Notes under the pieces: model-generated
What the model was told of the DNA's origin: nothing
Database searches by the model: none
Seen by the model: the letters and a program-made list of their open reading frames with translations, nothing else
In this document: in pieces, positions 28,919 through 38,670 of the stretch
Layout: every line of letters starts with the position of its first letter
Numbering within the stretch: the first letter of the stretch is position 1
Source: Trichodesmium sp002260545
Lineage (GTDB): Bacteria > Cyanobacteriota > Cyanobacteriia > Cyanobacteriales > Microcoleaceae
DNA length: 64,000 nucleotides
Direction: 5' to 3'
Assembly: GCF_050016015.1 (NCBI RefSeq)
Contig: NZ_JBNHEQ010000022.1
Location: 42,117-106,116, forward strand
Program-made: the position numbers and the translations under genes

Positions 28919-29956
28919 GTGACTTATAACTATAGCTTTATTGTTGTTTTTATAGCTGCTTACCTAGATTATTTGATTGGCGATCCTTGGAGTTGGCCAC
29001 ATCCTGTAAAAGCCATGGGTTGGATAATTACTCATTACATTCAACTGATTTTTCAAATCAGTAAACGTCATAGAGAGAACTTCCCTGTAGTTATACTGAG
29101 ATTGGTAGGTATTTTATTGGCAGTCACTCTTGTTTTCGGTAGTGGAATTATTAGTTGGTTAATTGTTCAAGCTTTACGAATAAATTTTGTCCAATTTCCT
29201 TTATTAACAGTAATATTAGAGAGCATTCTATTAGCTAGCTGTTTTGCTGGTAAAAGTTTAAATACCGCAGCTAAAGATGTACTTCAACTTGTTGTAAATG
29301 GTAATTTAATTCAAGCACGTCAAACATTAAGTTTGTATGTAGGTAGAGATACAGAAAACTTATCAATTTCAGAAATATTTCGTGCAGTTTTGGAAACAGT
29401 AACAGAAAATGCTACAGATGGAGTAATAGCACCATTATTTTATGCTTTAGTAGGGGCGATAATACCTAATGTTGGCAGTGTACCTCTGGCCTTTGCTTAC
29501 AAAGCTGCCAGTACATTAGACTCAATGGTAGGCTATAAAGAAGCACCTTATACCGATCTAGGATGGTTTAGTGCCAAACTAGAAGACGTTTTAACCTGGC
29601 TACCTTGTAGGTTAAATGTGCTGACTATAGCATTTCTCTCTGGCAAACCTCTATACGTTTGGAGGATATGTCAAAGGGATGCAGTGAAAGACCCAAGTCC
29701 TAATGCTGGTTGGAGTGAGTGCGCTTATGCTGCAACATTAGAGGTGCAAATGGGTGGTGCTAATTCTTACAAGGGGGTGGTTAAAAATAAACCACTATTG
29801 GGAGACGCCACTCATCCAATTACAGCAGAAACGATCGATCGAGCATTACGGTTAACTCGGTACTGCTTTTTAATATGGTTGGGATTATCAGTTATCAGTT
29901 ATCGGTTTGTAGGGACGTTGCATGCAACGTCCCTACAGTTATCGGTTCACAGATAA
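28919..29956 (+). CDS. cbiB: Adenosylcobinamide-phosphate synthase CbiB
   Basis: 345 residues from GTG 28919. DYLIGDPWSWPHPVKAMGW is the conserved family start, followed by several hydrophobic helices, YVGRDTENLSISEIFRAVLETVTENATDGVIAPLFYALVG and DSMVGYKEAPYTDLGW, all diagnostic. CbiB, an inner-membrane enzyme, attaches aminopropanol (phosphate) to adenosylcobyric acid in cobalamin or pseudocobalamin synthesis. The final 25 or so codons run into a short palindrome (29909-29936) and have no family counterpart; the native C-terminus appears to have been replaced. Upstream Rrf2 gene is on the same strand. Confidence 0.92.
   Translation: MTYNYSFIVVFIAAYLDYLIGDPWSWPHPVKAMGWIITHYIQLIFQISKRHRENFPVVILRLVGILLAVTLVFGSGIISWLIVQALRINFVQFPLLTVILESILLASCFAGKSLNTAAKDVLQLVVNGNLIQARQTLSLYVGRDTENLSISEIFRAVLETVTENATDGVIAPLFYALVGAIIPNVGSVPLAFAYKAASTLDSMVGYKEAPYTDLGWFSAKLEDVLTWLPCRLNVLTIAFLSGKPLYVWRICQRDAVKDPSPNAGWSECAYAATLEVQMGGANSYKGVVKNKPLLGDATHPITAETIDRALRLTRYCFLIWLGLSVISYRFVGTLHATSLQLSVHR
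29909..29936. repeat. Perfect 28-bp palindrome inside the 3' end of cbiB
   Basis: GTAGGGACGTTGCA followed immediately by its exact complement TGCAACGTCCCTAC. It is flanked by direct copies of AGTTATCGGTT (29898-29908 region and 29938-29948), as if inserted with a target duplication or by slippage. It contributes the tail codons of cbiB. Confidence 0.75.
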
Positions 29957-30001
29957 CTTTTGAACTTTGAATTTTAACTTGTATTTGTGGTGGGTGAATA
30001 A

Positions 30002-30532
30002 ATGAGCAATACAGTAGAAATTTTATCAGCAGAGGAGTTACGACGTACTGTTACTCGTCTAGCTTCCCAAGTAATTGAAAAGTCAGGAGATTTATCTCAA
30101 CTGGTATTATTAGGTATTCATACCAGAGGAGTTCCACTAGCAAAAATTTTGGCAAATCAAATTGAATTACTAGAACAAGTTAAGGTACCTGTCGGAGCAT
30201 TGGATATTACTTTTTATCGGGATGACTTGTATCAAGTGGGAATACGAACACCAGCTAAAACAGAAATTCCTGTGGATATTACTGGTAAGATTGTGGTGTT
30301 AGTTGATGATGTGATTTATAAAGGTCGAACAGTACGAGCTGCTTTGAATGCAGTTGTGGAGTATGGTCGCCCAGAAGTAATTAGATTAGTTGTTTTGGTG
30401 GATAGGGGTCATCGGGAATTGCCTATTCATCCAGATTTTACAGGTAAAAAATTACCTACTGCTACAGAAGAGCAGGTGAAGGTTTATGTGCAAGATATTG
30501 ATGGCAGGGATGGGGTAGAGTTATTTAAGTAG
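30002..30532 (+). CDS. pyrR: PyrR bifunctional uracil phosphoribosyltransferase / regulator
   Basis: 176 residues, normal length. The PRPP-binding loop VVLVDDVIYKGRTVRAALNAV and the N-terminal LGIHTRGVPLA plus DITFYRDDLYQ are family signatures. In Bacillus PyrR binds UMP and a leader RNA to attenuate pyr genes; in cyanobacteria only the phosphoribosyltransferase activity is generally assumed. No pyr operon or leader is adjacent. It lies 45 bp after cbiB on the same strand, and the shared region suggests cotranscription. Confidence 0.92.
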   Translation: MSNTVEILSAEELRRTVTRLASQVIEKSGDLSQLVLLGIHTRGVPLAKILANQIELLEQVKVPVGALDITFYRDDLYQVGIRTPAKTEIPVDITGKIVVLVDDVIYKGRTVRAALNAVVEYGRPEVIRLVVLVDRGHRELPIHPDFTGKKLPTATEEQVKVYVQDIDGRDGVELFK

Positions 30533-30607
30533 ATAGGAATTTTTCAAAGATATCTAATTATATAGAATCCGGTTAAATACTTATTGTATCGCTCTAGGAG
30601 TCAGGAG

Positions 30608-30636
30608 GTAGGGACGTTGCATAAGGGCGTCCGTAC
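30608..30636. repeat. Short palindrome GTAGGGACGTTGCA type
   Basis: GTAGGGACGTTGCATAAGGG then CGTCCGTAC, nearly identical to copies at 25888, 41059 and 41107. One mispair at the end. Confidence 0.6.
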
Positions 30637-30729
30637 GGAGTCAGGAGAAAGAAAAGATTTAGAGCATGAATTTTTAAATTTGCCCATATAGAACCCATTT
30701 GGGATCTATTTCTATTTAAAAGTAGAGGG

Positions 30730-30756
30730 GGAGATGGGGAGATGGGGAGATGGGGT
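30730..30756. repeat. Tandem GAGATGGG octamer tract
   Basis: Three consecutive GGGGAGAT units. The same tract, with the same unit, recurs at 33803-33829 just after the nitrate-cluster small gene. Confidence 0.6.
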
Positions 30757-31087
30757 GTATTAGATATCTCCCCAAATCCAATCATTAAATCAATTATTAC
30801 CAATTTTTTATCAATTACTTCTCCACCAGGACCTATTTTTTGGAGATACGGTTAGGGCTTCTATAGAACATCTGTATTAAGAGAAAGTAATTTTGCGATT
30901 ACTGTATAACCGGATTTTATATTAAAAGTCAAAATTCAAAAGTGATTTATGACTGAGTTTTTGCTGCTCAAATACTCCACAAATAGAATTTATATCATGT
31001 CCGCTGGTATCGGAGCTTGTAAAAGTTAGGGTGAATATCTACAGGAAATTTAAGTTTTTTTCTTGCTCATACAATCTTGAAAAATAG

Positions 31088-31160
31088 TCATTGCGACGAT
31101 AGGAAGCAATCTCGCATAACTGAGATTGCTTTCCTTACGGAATGCTGCGCATTCATGTCG
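31088..31160. repeat. Dispersed repeat starting GTCATTGCGAC
   Basis: Shares GTCATTGCGACGATAGGAAG and AGCAATCTCGC with the copy at 12010-12107, but its right end is degraded. Confidence 0.5.
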
Positions 31161-31316
31161 CGTTTCATGTGAAAAGCGCTGTAAGTATTCCTCTGTTGTC
31201 CTTCTTCCTTTGCCTCCGTAAGTCATGTTTTTTCTAAAGTCTCGTTAGATATATTCGTCAAATTATGCAATAAACGCATTTTTTAAATACATAAACCGCA
31301 TCAAAATAAATATTTT

Positions 31317-31330
31317 GTAATATAAGCTAC
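31317..31330 (+). promoter_or_regulatory. NtcA-binding site upstream of nirA
   Basis: GTA-ATATAAGC-TAC matches the NtcA consensus GTA-N8-TAC exactly. It is followed after 22 bp by a TAN3T -10 box, TAAATT (31353-31358). This spacing is that of class II NtcA-activated promoters. It predicts a start near 31365 and a 170-nt leader, with nirA induced by nitrogen limitation. Confidence 0.8.
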
Positions 31331-31352
31331 GAATTCTTTATTTGCCTTCCTC

Positions 31353-31358
31353 TAAATT
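31353..31358 (+). promoter_or_regulatory. -10 box of the nirA promoter
   Basis: TAAATT fits TAN3T, 22 bp downstream of the NtcA site. No -35 box is needed in NtcA class II promoters. Confidence 0.65.
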
Positions 31359-31534
31359 GGTCAACAACAAATTCAAATAAAATTAGTTAAACAGATATGC
31401 TCAGAAAACATAGAATCTCTTAAAAAAGTTTTTCATCCTAGTAAACATCTCAAAAAAATAAATAATTAACTAAAAACTAGACCTAAAATTAGGTTTTGGC
31501 ATAGAAATAAAAGTCTGTAAATAAGGAAAAATAG

Positions 31535-33073
31535 ATGACTGGCACTATAGAAAGCCAAACAAAACTAAATAAGTTTGAGAAAATCAAAGCAGAAAAAGAT
31601 GGTCTAGCAGTAAAAACAGAAATAGAACATTTTGCCAGAATAGGTTGGGAAGCAATAGACGAAACAGACCGCAACCACAGACTTAAATGGTTGGGTATAT
31701 TCTTTCGACCTGTAACTCCAGGCAAATTTATGTTAAGGATGCGTATGCCTAATGGAATTATCACCAGTCAACAAATGCGAGTCTTGGCAGAAGTAGTCCA
31801 ACGCTACGGGGATGATGGTAACGCCGACATTACCACCAGACAAAATTTACAACTGCGAGGAATTAGAATTGAAGATATTCCAGACATTTTCAATAAATTT
31901 GAACGAGTTGGTTTAACCAGTGTTCAATCTGGTATGGATAACGTACGAAATATCACGGGTTCCCCTGTTGCTGGTATTGATGCTAATGAACTTTATGATA
32001 CCCGTGAGTTAGTACAGCAAGTCCAAGATATGATTACTGGTAATAGCAAAGGCAACCCTGAATTTACTAATCTACCAAGAAAATTCAATATAGCGATCGC
32101 TGGATGTGTTGATAACTCAGTTCATGCGGAAATTAATGATATTGCCTTTATTCCTGCCTACAAAAACGATAAATTTGGTTTCAATGTTCTGGTGGGTGGC
32201 TTTTTCTCAGCCAAACGGTGCGAAGCCGCTATTCCTCTAAATGCTTGGGTAGAACCGAATCAAGTTGTAGTCCTTTGCCGCGCTCTATTAGAAGTATATC
32301 GTGATTACGGACTCCGGGGAAATCGACAAAAATCAAGGTTAATGTGGCTCATTGATGAATGGGGAGTTGCAAAATTCCGCTCAGAAGTTGAGCAACAAAT
32401 GGGGCAAATTTTAGAAACAGAAGCCCTCAAAGACGAAATTATCTGGGAAAAGCGCGACCACATTGGCGTTTATAAACAAAAGCAACCAGGGTTAAACTAT
32501 GTTGGGTTAAATATTCCTGTTGGTAGATTTTATGCTGCCGATATGTTTGACCTCGCTCGTTTAGCTGAAGTTTATGGCAATGGAGAAATTCGTCTGACAG
32601 TTGAACAAAATGTTATCATTTCTAATATTCCTGACTCTCGACTAGAAGCATTTCTAGCTGAACCCCTCCTAGAAAAATTTTCTATCGATCCTCAACCATT
32701 AACTAGGGCTATAGTTTCCTGTACAGGAGCGCAATTTTGCAACTTTGCCCTAATTGAAACTAAAAATCGCGCTTTGGCAATAGCTAAAGAACTGGAAACA
32801 GAACTATCAATGCCAAAACCAGTACGCATTCATTGGACTGGTTGCCCCAACTCTTGCGGACAACCCCAGGTTGCAGAAATTGGTTTGATGGGTACGAAAG
32901 CTCGCAAAGATGGGAAAATGGTTGAGGGTGTTGATTTGTACATGGGCGGTAAAGTTGGTAAGGATGCTCAACTTGGCAGTTGTGTGCAAAAAGGTATTCC
33001 TTGCGAAGACCTCAAACCAATATTAAGGAATTTGTTAATTGAAAATTTTGCTGCTAAACCTTTAGAAAGTTAA
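31535..33073 (+). CDS. nirA: Ferredoxin-nitrite reductase
   Basis: 512 residues. The enzyme reduces nitrite to ammonium with six electrons from ferredoxin, using sirohaem and a [4Fe-4S] cluster. The cluster cysteines are C396-x5-C402 (SCTGAQFC) and C437-x3-C441 (GCPNSC), all four present. Two pseudosymmetric ferrodoxin-type halves are visible, with DVDANGNADITTRQN-like QLRGI segments in both. The start is ATG 31535, with AAGGA upstream. It heads a cluster with a TonB-like small membrane gene and nrtP and has an NtcA site at 31317. It is a standard cyanobacterial NirA with no additional C-terminal ferredoxin domain. Confidence 0.97.
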   Translation: MTGTIESQTKLNKFEKIKAEKDGLAVKTEIEHFARIGWEAIDETDRNHRLKWLGIFFRPVTPGKFMLRMRMPNGIITSQQMRVLAEVVQRYGDDGNADITTRQNLQLRGIRIEDIPDIFNKFERVGLTSVQSGMDNVRNITGSPVAGIDANELYDTRELVQQVQDMITGNSKGNPEFTNLPRKFNIAIAGCVDNSVHAEINDIAFIPAYKNDKFGFNVLVGGFFSAKRCEAAIPLNAWVEPNQVVVLCRALLEVYRDYGLRGNRQKSRLMWLIDEWGVAKFRSEVEQQMGQILETEALKDEIIWEKRDHIGVYKQKQPGLNYVGLNIPVGRFYAADMFDLARLAEVYGNGEIRLTVEQNVIISNIPDSRLEAFLAEPLLEKFSIDPQPLTRAIVSCTGAQFCNFALIETKNRALAIAKELETELSMPKPVRIHWTGCPNSCGQPQVAEIGLMGTKARKDGKMVEGVDLYMGGKVGKDAQLGSCVQKGIPCEDLKPILRNLLIENFAAKPLES

Positions 33074-33096
33074 AAGTCAAAAGTCAAAAGTCAAAA
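33071..33096. repeat. Heptamer tract AAAGTCA
   Basis: Three to four copies of AAAAGTC / AAGTCAA in tandem just after nirA. Short tandem repeats of this kind are common in cyanobacterial intergenic space. Confidence 0.55.
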
Positions 33097-33209
33097 ATAA
33101 GATTTTATAGGCTTAAAATACTGAAATTGATTTTTTTCATTCTTTCAAATTGATTAATCACAACAGCAACAAAGAAGTCAAAAGTTTTATAACAAGGATA
33201 ATATTAACA

Positions 33210-33800
33210 ATGTCTACTACAATTAATCCCTCAAATACTGGTTCTGAAACGGCAAAGTCTCTAGGTCTGAAAATCATATCTGTTATTGGCTTGACATTAT
33301 TTACTGGCTTTTATGTCAATAGTTGGCAGCGTTCCTTAGCAGAATATGCTGAAAAGCAACAAGCTGAAACTACTGTTGCTACATCAACTTCAAAAGTGAA
33401 TACAGTATCAGAAGAAACTGTTCCAGTAGTAACTGAGGTAACTATGACAGTTCCAGAAACTCAAGCAAAACCAAAAATTACTGATTCAGATACCCTTGAC
33501 AAATTAACCTCGGTACTATATAACCAGATAGACACAAGTTGGAAACAATATCCTACTTTTTCGGAAAATTTAGTCTATCGAGTTACAATGAATTCTGCTG
33601 GAAATATTGCTGAATATCAGCACGTCAATAAAGCAGCTTCCAAATATATTGCAGAAACTCCTTTAGAAAAATTGACTAACTTTACTACTACGAACCTAGA
33701 AGATGCTAGCAAAGCAACTGCAGAATTTTTAGTGATACTCACTCCCGATGGTGTACTTCAAGTTAATCAATGGATGGCTGAAGAAGGAGTGGAGGAGTAG
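33210..33800 (+). CDS. Small membrane-anchored protein in the nitrate cluster
   Basis: 196 residues from ATG 33210 with AAGGA upstream; a longer frame without a ribosome-binding site is ignored. One membrane helix at about 20-38 is followed by a Thr/Ser/Val-rich linker to about 90. The C-terminal domain (about 95-190), with LYNQIDTSWKQYPTFSENL and VYRVTMNSAGNIAEYQHVN, resembles TonB-C or similar small beta-alpha modules. Function is unknown. It lies 136 bp after nirA and upstream of nrtP on the same strand, so an accessory role in nitrate or nitrite use is plausible but unproven. Confidence 0.65.
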   Translation: MSTTINPSNTGSETAKSLGLKIISVIGLTLFTGFYVNSWQRSLAEYAEKQQAETTVATSTSKVNTVSEETVPVVTEVTMTVPETQAKPKITDSDTLDKLTSVLYNQIDTSWKQYPTFSENLVYRVTMNSAGNIAEYQHVNKAASKYIAETPLEKLTNFTTTNLEDASKATAEFLVILTPDGVLQVNQWMAEEGVEE

Positions 33801-34263
33801 AGGAGATGGGGAGATGGGGAGATGGGGAGAAATTAAAATATATCCTCTCGATCGCCAAATATTTTATTTATACCTAATCATTCGGAGATGATCTTAGAAT
33901 ATTTTTTTACCTTTAATTCCTATATCGCCTATATCCTATGGATGACTCCACTCCTCAAAAATCAATATCGCTGGCATTGATACTAAATGGGTTCTATACA
34001 AGCTGAATTAAGGGATGAATGTGAGTGGGATGGGCATCCTGCCTGTCAGAAAATATAAGGAACGGGCAAGATGCCCATTCCACAAAACTATTAAAATCAT
34101 CTCGCATTTATGCAAGACCAAAAAATATTTAGAGGCTAAAGTTTAACTACAAACAAATCTAAATAATCAAAAGTAATATTCCTCCTCTTTTTGATAAATG
34201 CTCTTTACCCTATACGAGTATTAATCTCGTGATTTCTATAACCTAGTATAATTTACATAAAAT

Positions 34264-35772
34264 ATGTTAACAGAACTCTGGTCTTTTCGCGGTCGTTACC
34301 GCATCCTTCATTTAACTTGGTTTGCCTTTTTTCTCTCTTTTGTTGTTTGGTTTAACTTAGCACCATTAGCAACATCATTAAAAGCAGACTTAGGTTTAGA
34401 AACTTCTCAAATAAGAACTCTTGCTATATGTAACGTTGCACTCACAGTACCTGCCCGAATTATCATCGGAATGTTACTAGATAAATACGGACCAAGAATT
34501 ACCTATTCACTCTTGCTGATGTATGCAGCTATTCCCTGTATTGGGTTTGCTCTTGCTCAAAACTTTAGCCAGTTGGTGATTAGCCGTTTGGCATTAAGTA
34601 TTGTCGGTGCTGGTTTTGTTATTGGTATCCGCATGGTGGCTGAATGGTTTCCACCTAAAGAAATAGGTTTGGCAGAAGGTATTTATGGCGGTTGGGGTAA
34701 CTTTGGCTCTGCTGGCGCTGCCTTCACACTTCCCACTATAGCTGCTTGGTTAACTTTTGGTTCCGGTGATGTTTTAAATTGGCGGTTAGCGATCGCTTTG
34801 ACAGGTATCATTGCTGCACTTTATGGTGCGTTTTATTTCTTTAATGTTCAAGATACACCGCCTGGGAAAGTATATCAAAAACCGAAACGTGCTAGAGGTT
34901 TAGAAGTTACTACCCAAAAAGATTTCCTTTTCCTCATTTTGATGAATATTCCTTTAACGGGTGTTCTCTGTTTGTTAGCTTGGCGGTTGAGTAAAGTTGG
35001 TTTCTTATCCCAAGGTCAGCTTTATATTGTCTGGTTACTACTATTAGGTTTGTATGCTTTCCAAACTTATAACTGTTGGGCAACTAATAAAGAGTTAATT
35101 GCTGGAGAAAAACACTATCCTCCTGGCGATCGCTATAAATTCTCTCAGGTAGCAATTTTAGAATTAACTTATTTTGTGAATTTTGGTTCTGAGTTAGCAG
35201 TAGTTTCGATGCTCCCTGCTTTCTTTGAAAATACTTTTGGTCTAAGTAAGGCAATGGCAGGAATGATTGCTGCTAGTTATGCTTTTATGAATTTGGCATC
35301 TCGTCCTGGTGGTGGTTTAATCTCTGATAAGCTAGGTAGTCGTAAGTTAACAATGACAGTATTGACTGCTGGAATGGGAATTGGTTATCTGACATTTGGT
35401 CATGTAGGTGAAAGTTGGTGGTTACCTGGTGCTGTTTTGCTCACAATGTGTTGTTCTTTCTTTGTCCAAGCGGCTGAAGGTTCTACTTTTGCGATAGTTC
35501 CCCTCGTGAAACGCCGAGTGACTGGTCAAATTGCTGGTAATGTTGGTGCTTATGGTAACGTGGGTGCAGTGGTTTATCTGACTTTATTTAGTTTGTTACC
35601 CGAAGGTGCTATCGGTAATAAGATTTTCTTTGAAGTTCTTGGAGTCCTGTCAATAATTGTAGCATTTGTCTGTGCTTTCTTCTTGAAAGAACCAGAAGGT
35701 TCATTTGCTGAACACCATGAAGGAGAAGAGGAAATGCAAATGGAATCTTTTCCTGTATTTGCTGAAGACTAA
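34264..35772 (+). CDS. nrtP: NrtP-type nitrate/nitrite permease (MFS)
   Basis: 502 residues and 12 predicted membrane helices. The nitrate/nitrite porter signature is visible as VGAGFVIGIRMVAEWFPPKEIGLAEGIYGGWGNFGSAGAA, which corresponds to the NS1 motif, and GGLISDKLG and ANVGAYGNVGAVVYLT to the second half (NS2). It is a MFS-type permease, known in marine and filamentous cyanobacteria in place of the NrtABCD ABC importer. It lacks the long cytoplasmic insert of some eukaryotic NRT2 proteins. The preceding gene is 463 bp upstream on the same strand; cotranscription from the NtcA promoter at nirA is possible. No narB follows in the next 14 kb. Confidence 0.93.
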   Translation: MLTELWSFRGRYRILHLTWFAFFLSFVVWFNLAPLATSLKADLGLETSQIRTLAICNVALTVPARIIIGMLLDKYGPRITYSLLLMYAAIPCIGFALAQNFSQLVISRLALSIVGAGFVIGIRMVAEWFPPKEIGLAEGIYGGWGNFGSAGAAFTLPTIAAWLTFGSGDVLNWRLAIALTGIIAALYGAFYFFNVQDTPPGKVYQKPKRARGLEVTTQKDFLFLILMNIPLTGVLCLLAWRLSKVGFLSQGQLYIVWLLLLGLYAFQTYNCWATNKELIAGEKHYPPGDRYKFSQVAILELTYFVNFGSELAVVSMLPAFFENTFGLSKAMAGMIAASYAFMNLASRPGGGLISDKLGSRKLTMTVLTAGMGIGYLTFGHVGESWWLPGAVLLTMCCSFFVQAAEGSTFAIVPLVKRRVTGQIAGNVGAYGNVGAVVYLTLFSLLPEGAIGNKIFFEVLGVLSIIVAFVCAFFLKEPEGSFAEHHEGEEEMQMESFPVFAED

Positions 35773-36133
35773 GGTTTGTAGGTTGCTGTCAACGCAGGAA
35801 TTATCAGAAATTATATTGAGTGAATATAAATGATGACTAATAACTGATGAGTAGGTAAAGTTCCCAGCAATTTTAAATATACCTTAAATTGGTTCTATGG
35901 GATAGACCTGACAGCAGCCTACGCGATCGCCAATTTCTTAACTAGCTAACTGACTCTGCAAACATTTCTGGTAAACTTCGTAGTAGTCATACTCTGGATA
36001 ACTTATCAACTCGTGCATTCTCAATTCTCAATTCTTAACCGTCAATATATTTATCTCATAACGCGCGGAAACTGCTGTATAAGTACCTATTTGTGTAAAC
36101 AGTTTGCTAATATCTACTTCAATTTAAGTTTTT

Positions 36134-36215
36134 GGTAGTCCTGCATAGTAATGGTGATAATATATATTTTTTTCCCACACTTCCCACACTTCCTATACCA
36201 TTACTATGCACCACC
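36134..36215. repeat. MITE-like element with TGCATAGTAATGGT ends, copy A
   Basis: TGCATAGTAATGGT (36142-36155) is repeated in exact inverse at 36197-36210. The interior, TATATATTTTTTTCCCACAC, is short and non-coding. Other copies are at 40512-40584, 45929-46043 and 50541-50623. Confidence 0.8.
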
Positions 36216-36379
36216 ATCACGTTTTTTTCTTGTTTTAAACTTTCTTCCTTTTTATTTCTTCCTTCTCTGTTACTTTCACTAGATATCTCCAGAAAATAAA
36301 CTTGCTCTTTAATTTAACATAAGCTAGACTTGTAAAAGTTACTTACAACATCATTTTTTGTATCTTTGGCGTGAAAATC

Positions 36380-36421
36380 TATTCCCTATTCCCTATTCCC
36401 TATTCCCTATTCCCTGTTCCC
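36380..36421. repeat. Heptamer tract ATTCCCT
   Basis: Five to six tandem copies of the 7-bp unit ATTCCCT, the last ending GTTCCC. It is a cyanobacterial STRR sequence. No coding role is expected. Confidence 0.7.
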
Positions 36422-36487
36422 TACTCTTGCCAAAAGTCTATATCTTTTTCACCAGAGGTCTACTATATTTAATTGAATCAGTATTTA

Positions 36488-37720
36488 TTAAAAGCAACAC
36501 AGGTTAATTCCTCCGCAATTAGTGCTTAAAGCAACATTGAGAGTCTCCATAGATTTAACTAACCACCAAACCTTACCAGAAGTAGATCCTTGATAATGCT
36601 TAAACAGAATGGAAAACTTTTGTTCTAAATAAGGTTTGGCTTGGCGACAAAAGAGTACAATTTTCAATAATATACCAATAACTCTTATCGTCCCCAGATT
36701 ATTAATTAAGTCATAAAAAACAAAATGTTTAGGTTGTTCTAGACTATCGATAACTATAAAATTTAATAACTTTTTACAAGTACCTAAAATTAGAAAATCA
36801 TTGGGTTTATTACTATTATTTTTAGACAAGGTATTTTGCAAATTATGATATAGTTTATGATTAAATTTACGTTTGCCATAACTATAGTCAATTGTATCAG
36901 TTAAGTATTCATATAAACCATCTTTAAAACTGCGATAAGAATAAGTTAAGTCACAATAACAACGAAACTTTTCAGCTTGGTTTCGCAATGTTTGACCACC
37001 ATCAACTTTTCCAGTAAAATACTGAATAGCATCATTTAATTCTTTGTTTTTCATTAGAGTAGGATTTTCGACAGAATTGCTTTTTCTGGGCAACCTTTGA
37101 TAAGTAATATATTTAGATAAATCTACTTCATATTTTTCTTGCTCCTTTTGTCTCATTTTTATAATTTCTTCTCGCTGTTCATCACTGGTATCTTCATTAA
37201 TAAAGCTATTTTCATATAGATATGGATATCTATTAATTAATTTTCCTAGGGTCTTATCTTCAATTTTTGTATTTTCTTCAACTTCTCTGATAAACATCCG
37301 AGCCAAACGTTGTAAGGCCAAATATTTTTCAGTTTCAGTAAAACTGCTAGTCAGAGTGCGTATACGTTTAGAGGTCCAAGAAGTAGCCAGGCGATTTGGT
37401 TTTACCTGGAAAAGATTTACTAAGTCTGGAATTGATTTTTGCAGTTGTGGGGTTTGTAACCAACGGTTAATTAATATGTAGCAACTTCTGTTGAGAATAT
37501 TATGAAAATCTTCTTCATCAGGATCGGCATCAATAATTGTTTCCATTGCCTGCCAAATTTCTGGGATAAAGTATTCTGAAGCATCAATAAATAGGGTCTT
37601 AAAATTATCAATTGAGCCTTCAGGTTCTTGGTGGCGGGCTAAATGTTGTAAATGCTGATAAAGTAGCTGTTCTTCTTTAGTAGATTTACGATTATTTTTA
37701 GTTGATAAATAGTTTGACAT
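36488..37720 (-). CDS. Conserved-type hypothetical protein, about 410 residues
   Basis: I start it at ATG 37720, which has GGGAG upstream; the TTG eight codons before is weaker. It is a soluble, basic, helical protein. LARHQEPEGSIDNFKTLFIDA opens the protein, and LINRWLQTPQLQKSIPDL, FTGKVDGGQTLRNQAEKFRCY and DGLYEYLTDTIDY look conserved, but I know no named domain. Two-thirds of the way there is a Cys-rich region. It is flanked by repeat-rich non-coding stretches on both sides, so it stands alone. Its function is unknown. Confidence 0.6.
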   Translation of the reverse strand: MSNYLSTKNNRKSTKEEQLLYQHLQHLARHQEPEGSIDNFKTLFIDASEYFIPEIWQAMETIIDADPDEEDFHNILNRSCYILINRWLQTPQLQKSIPDLVNLFQVKPNRLATSWTSKRIRTLTSSFTETEKYLALQRLARMFIREVEENTKIEDKTLGKLINRYPYLYENSFINEDTSDEQREEIIKMRQKEQEKYEVDLSKYITYQRLPRKSNSVENPTLMKNKELNDAIQYFTGKVDGGQTLRNQAEKFRCYCDLTYSYRSFKDGLYEYLTDTIDYSYGKRKFNHKLYHNLQNTLSKNNSNKPNDFLILGTCKKLLNFIVIDSLEQPKHFVFYDLINNLGTIRVIGILLKIVLFCRQAKPYLEQKFSILFKHYQGSTSGKVWWLVKSMETLNVALSTNCGGINLCCF

Positions 37721-38542
37721 TTGTATAATACTCCCTGAAATCAATTATAAACTAATTTCAAGATGTCTTAAAAAGACTTGATTTTTGTGCAAATAAATTA
37801 TTATATTAACTGGGATAAATCTTAATCATAAATGTTAGATTGTGATTTAAAAGATATTAATAAGAGTAGTTAAGCAAAAATCTTTGAGATGATTATAGTA
37901 AGTTTAATTACTCCGATATGAAACATTATTTATATTTGTATTTACAGCCAAATATTCACGGCGGAATAGATATCCAAGACAGAAAAAACTTGATATAATG
38001 TATGTTACACCCTGGTAATTAGATTATAGTCTGGAATAACTTAGCTTTTATGAAGATTTGGTAAAGAATTTGAGAGTAAGGCAAATTTTTGGGATGACTA
38101 ATATACTGAGATACTCTCAACACAAAGTCTATAGTTAAGTGTTAATACGGATGATTTTTAATTAAATAATTACTGATAATTTATTTTTTAGTATAAATAT
38201 ATGGCGGTTCTAATCTTAATTAGGTATAGTATTTTTTTGATTTTCCTATTCCCTAAAATTACAAAAGTGTATACATCGGCATAGCGATCGATGCTATGGG
38301 CAATTTGTCGTAAAATTGAACACAAATTATAATTTGTGAGTAACATTAACTTTAGCAATTACTTAGTCAACTAATATATGAAGTTTGATATTAGAATTGA
38401 ATAACTTGATTATTTACGATCAAAGTTATTCGGCTTTTATATTCTGATTAATAACACAAATGAATATTATATATAGTTTTTTTTAATAAGTATAAAATAA
38501 CTGGAAGATGGGATAAGAAAAACTAAATTATAACTCTGTTTA

Positions 38543-38670
38543 TATAGCGCTACGCAAATAGGTTAGAACATTGCTAAATTCTGTTTCGGAGCATTTCCCC
38601 AGGAAAAACTCAGTCAGAGATTACTTTTAACCTTTGCATGAGTGACTTTTGACTTGCGCGTAGCGCTATA
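38543..38670. repeat. MITE-like element with TATAGCGCTACGCAA ends
   Basis: TATAGCGCTACGCAA (38543-38557) pairs with TTGCGCGTAGCGCTATA (38654-38670). Single copies of the end sequence also occur near 54340 and 60275. No coding content. Confidence 0.7.

Noticed and set aside
33071..33096. Possible CRISPR-like array of short repeats
   Set aside because: The units are contiguous heptamers without spacers; the same applies to the tracts at 36380, 41311 and 48622.
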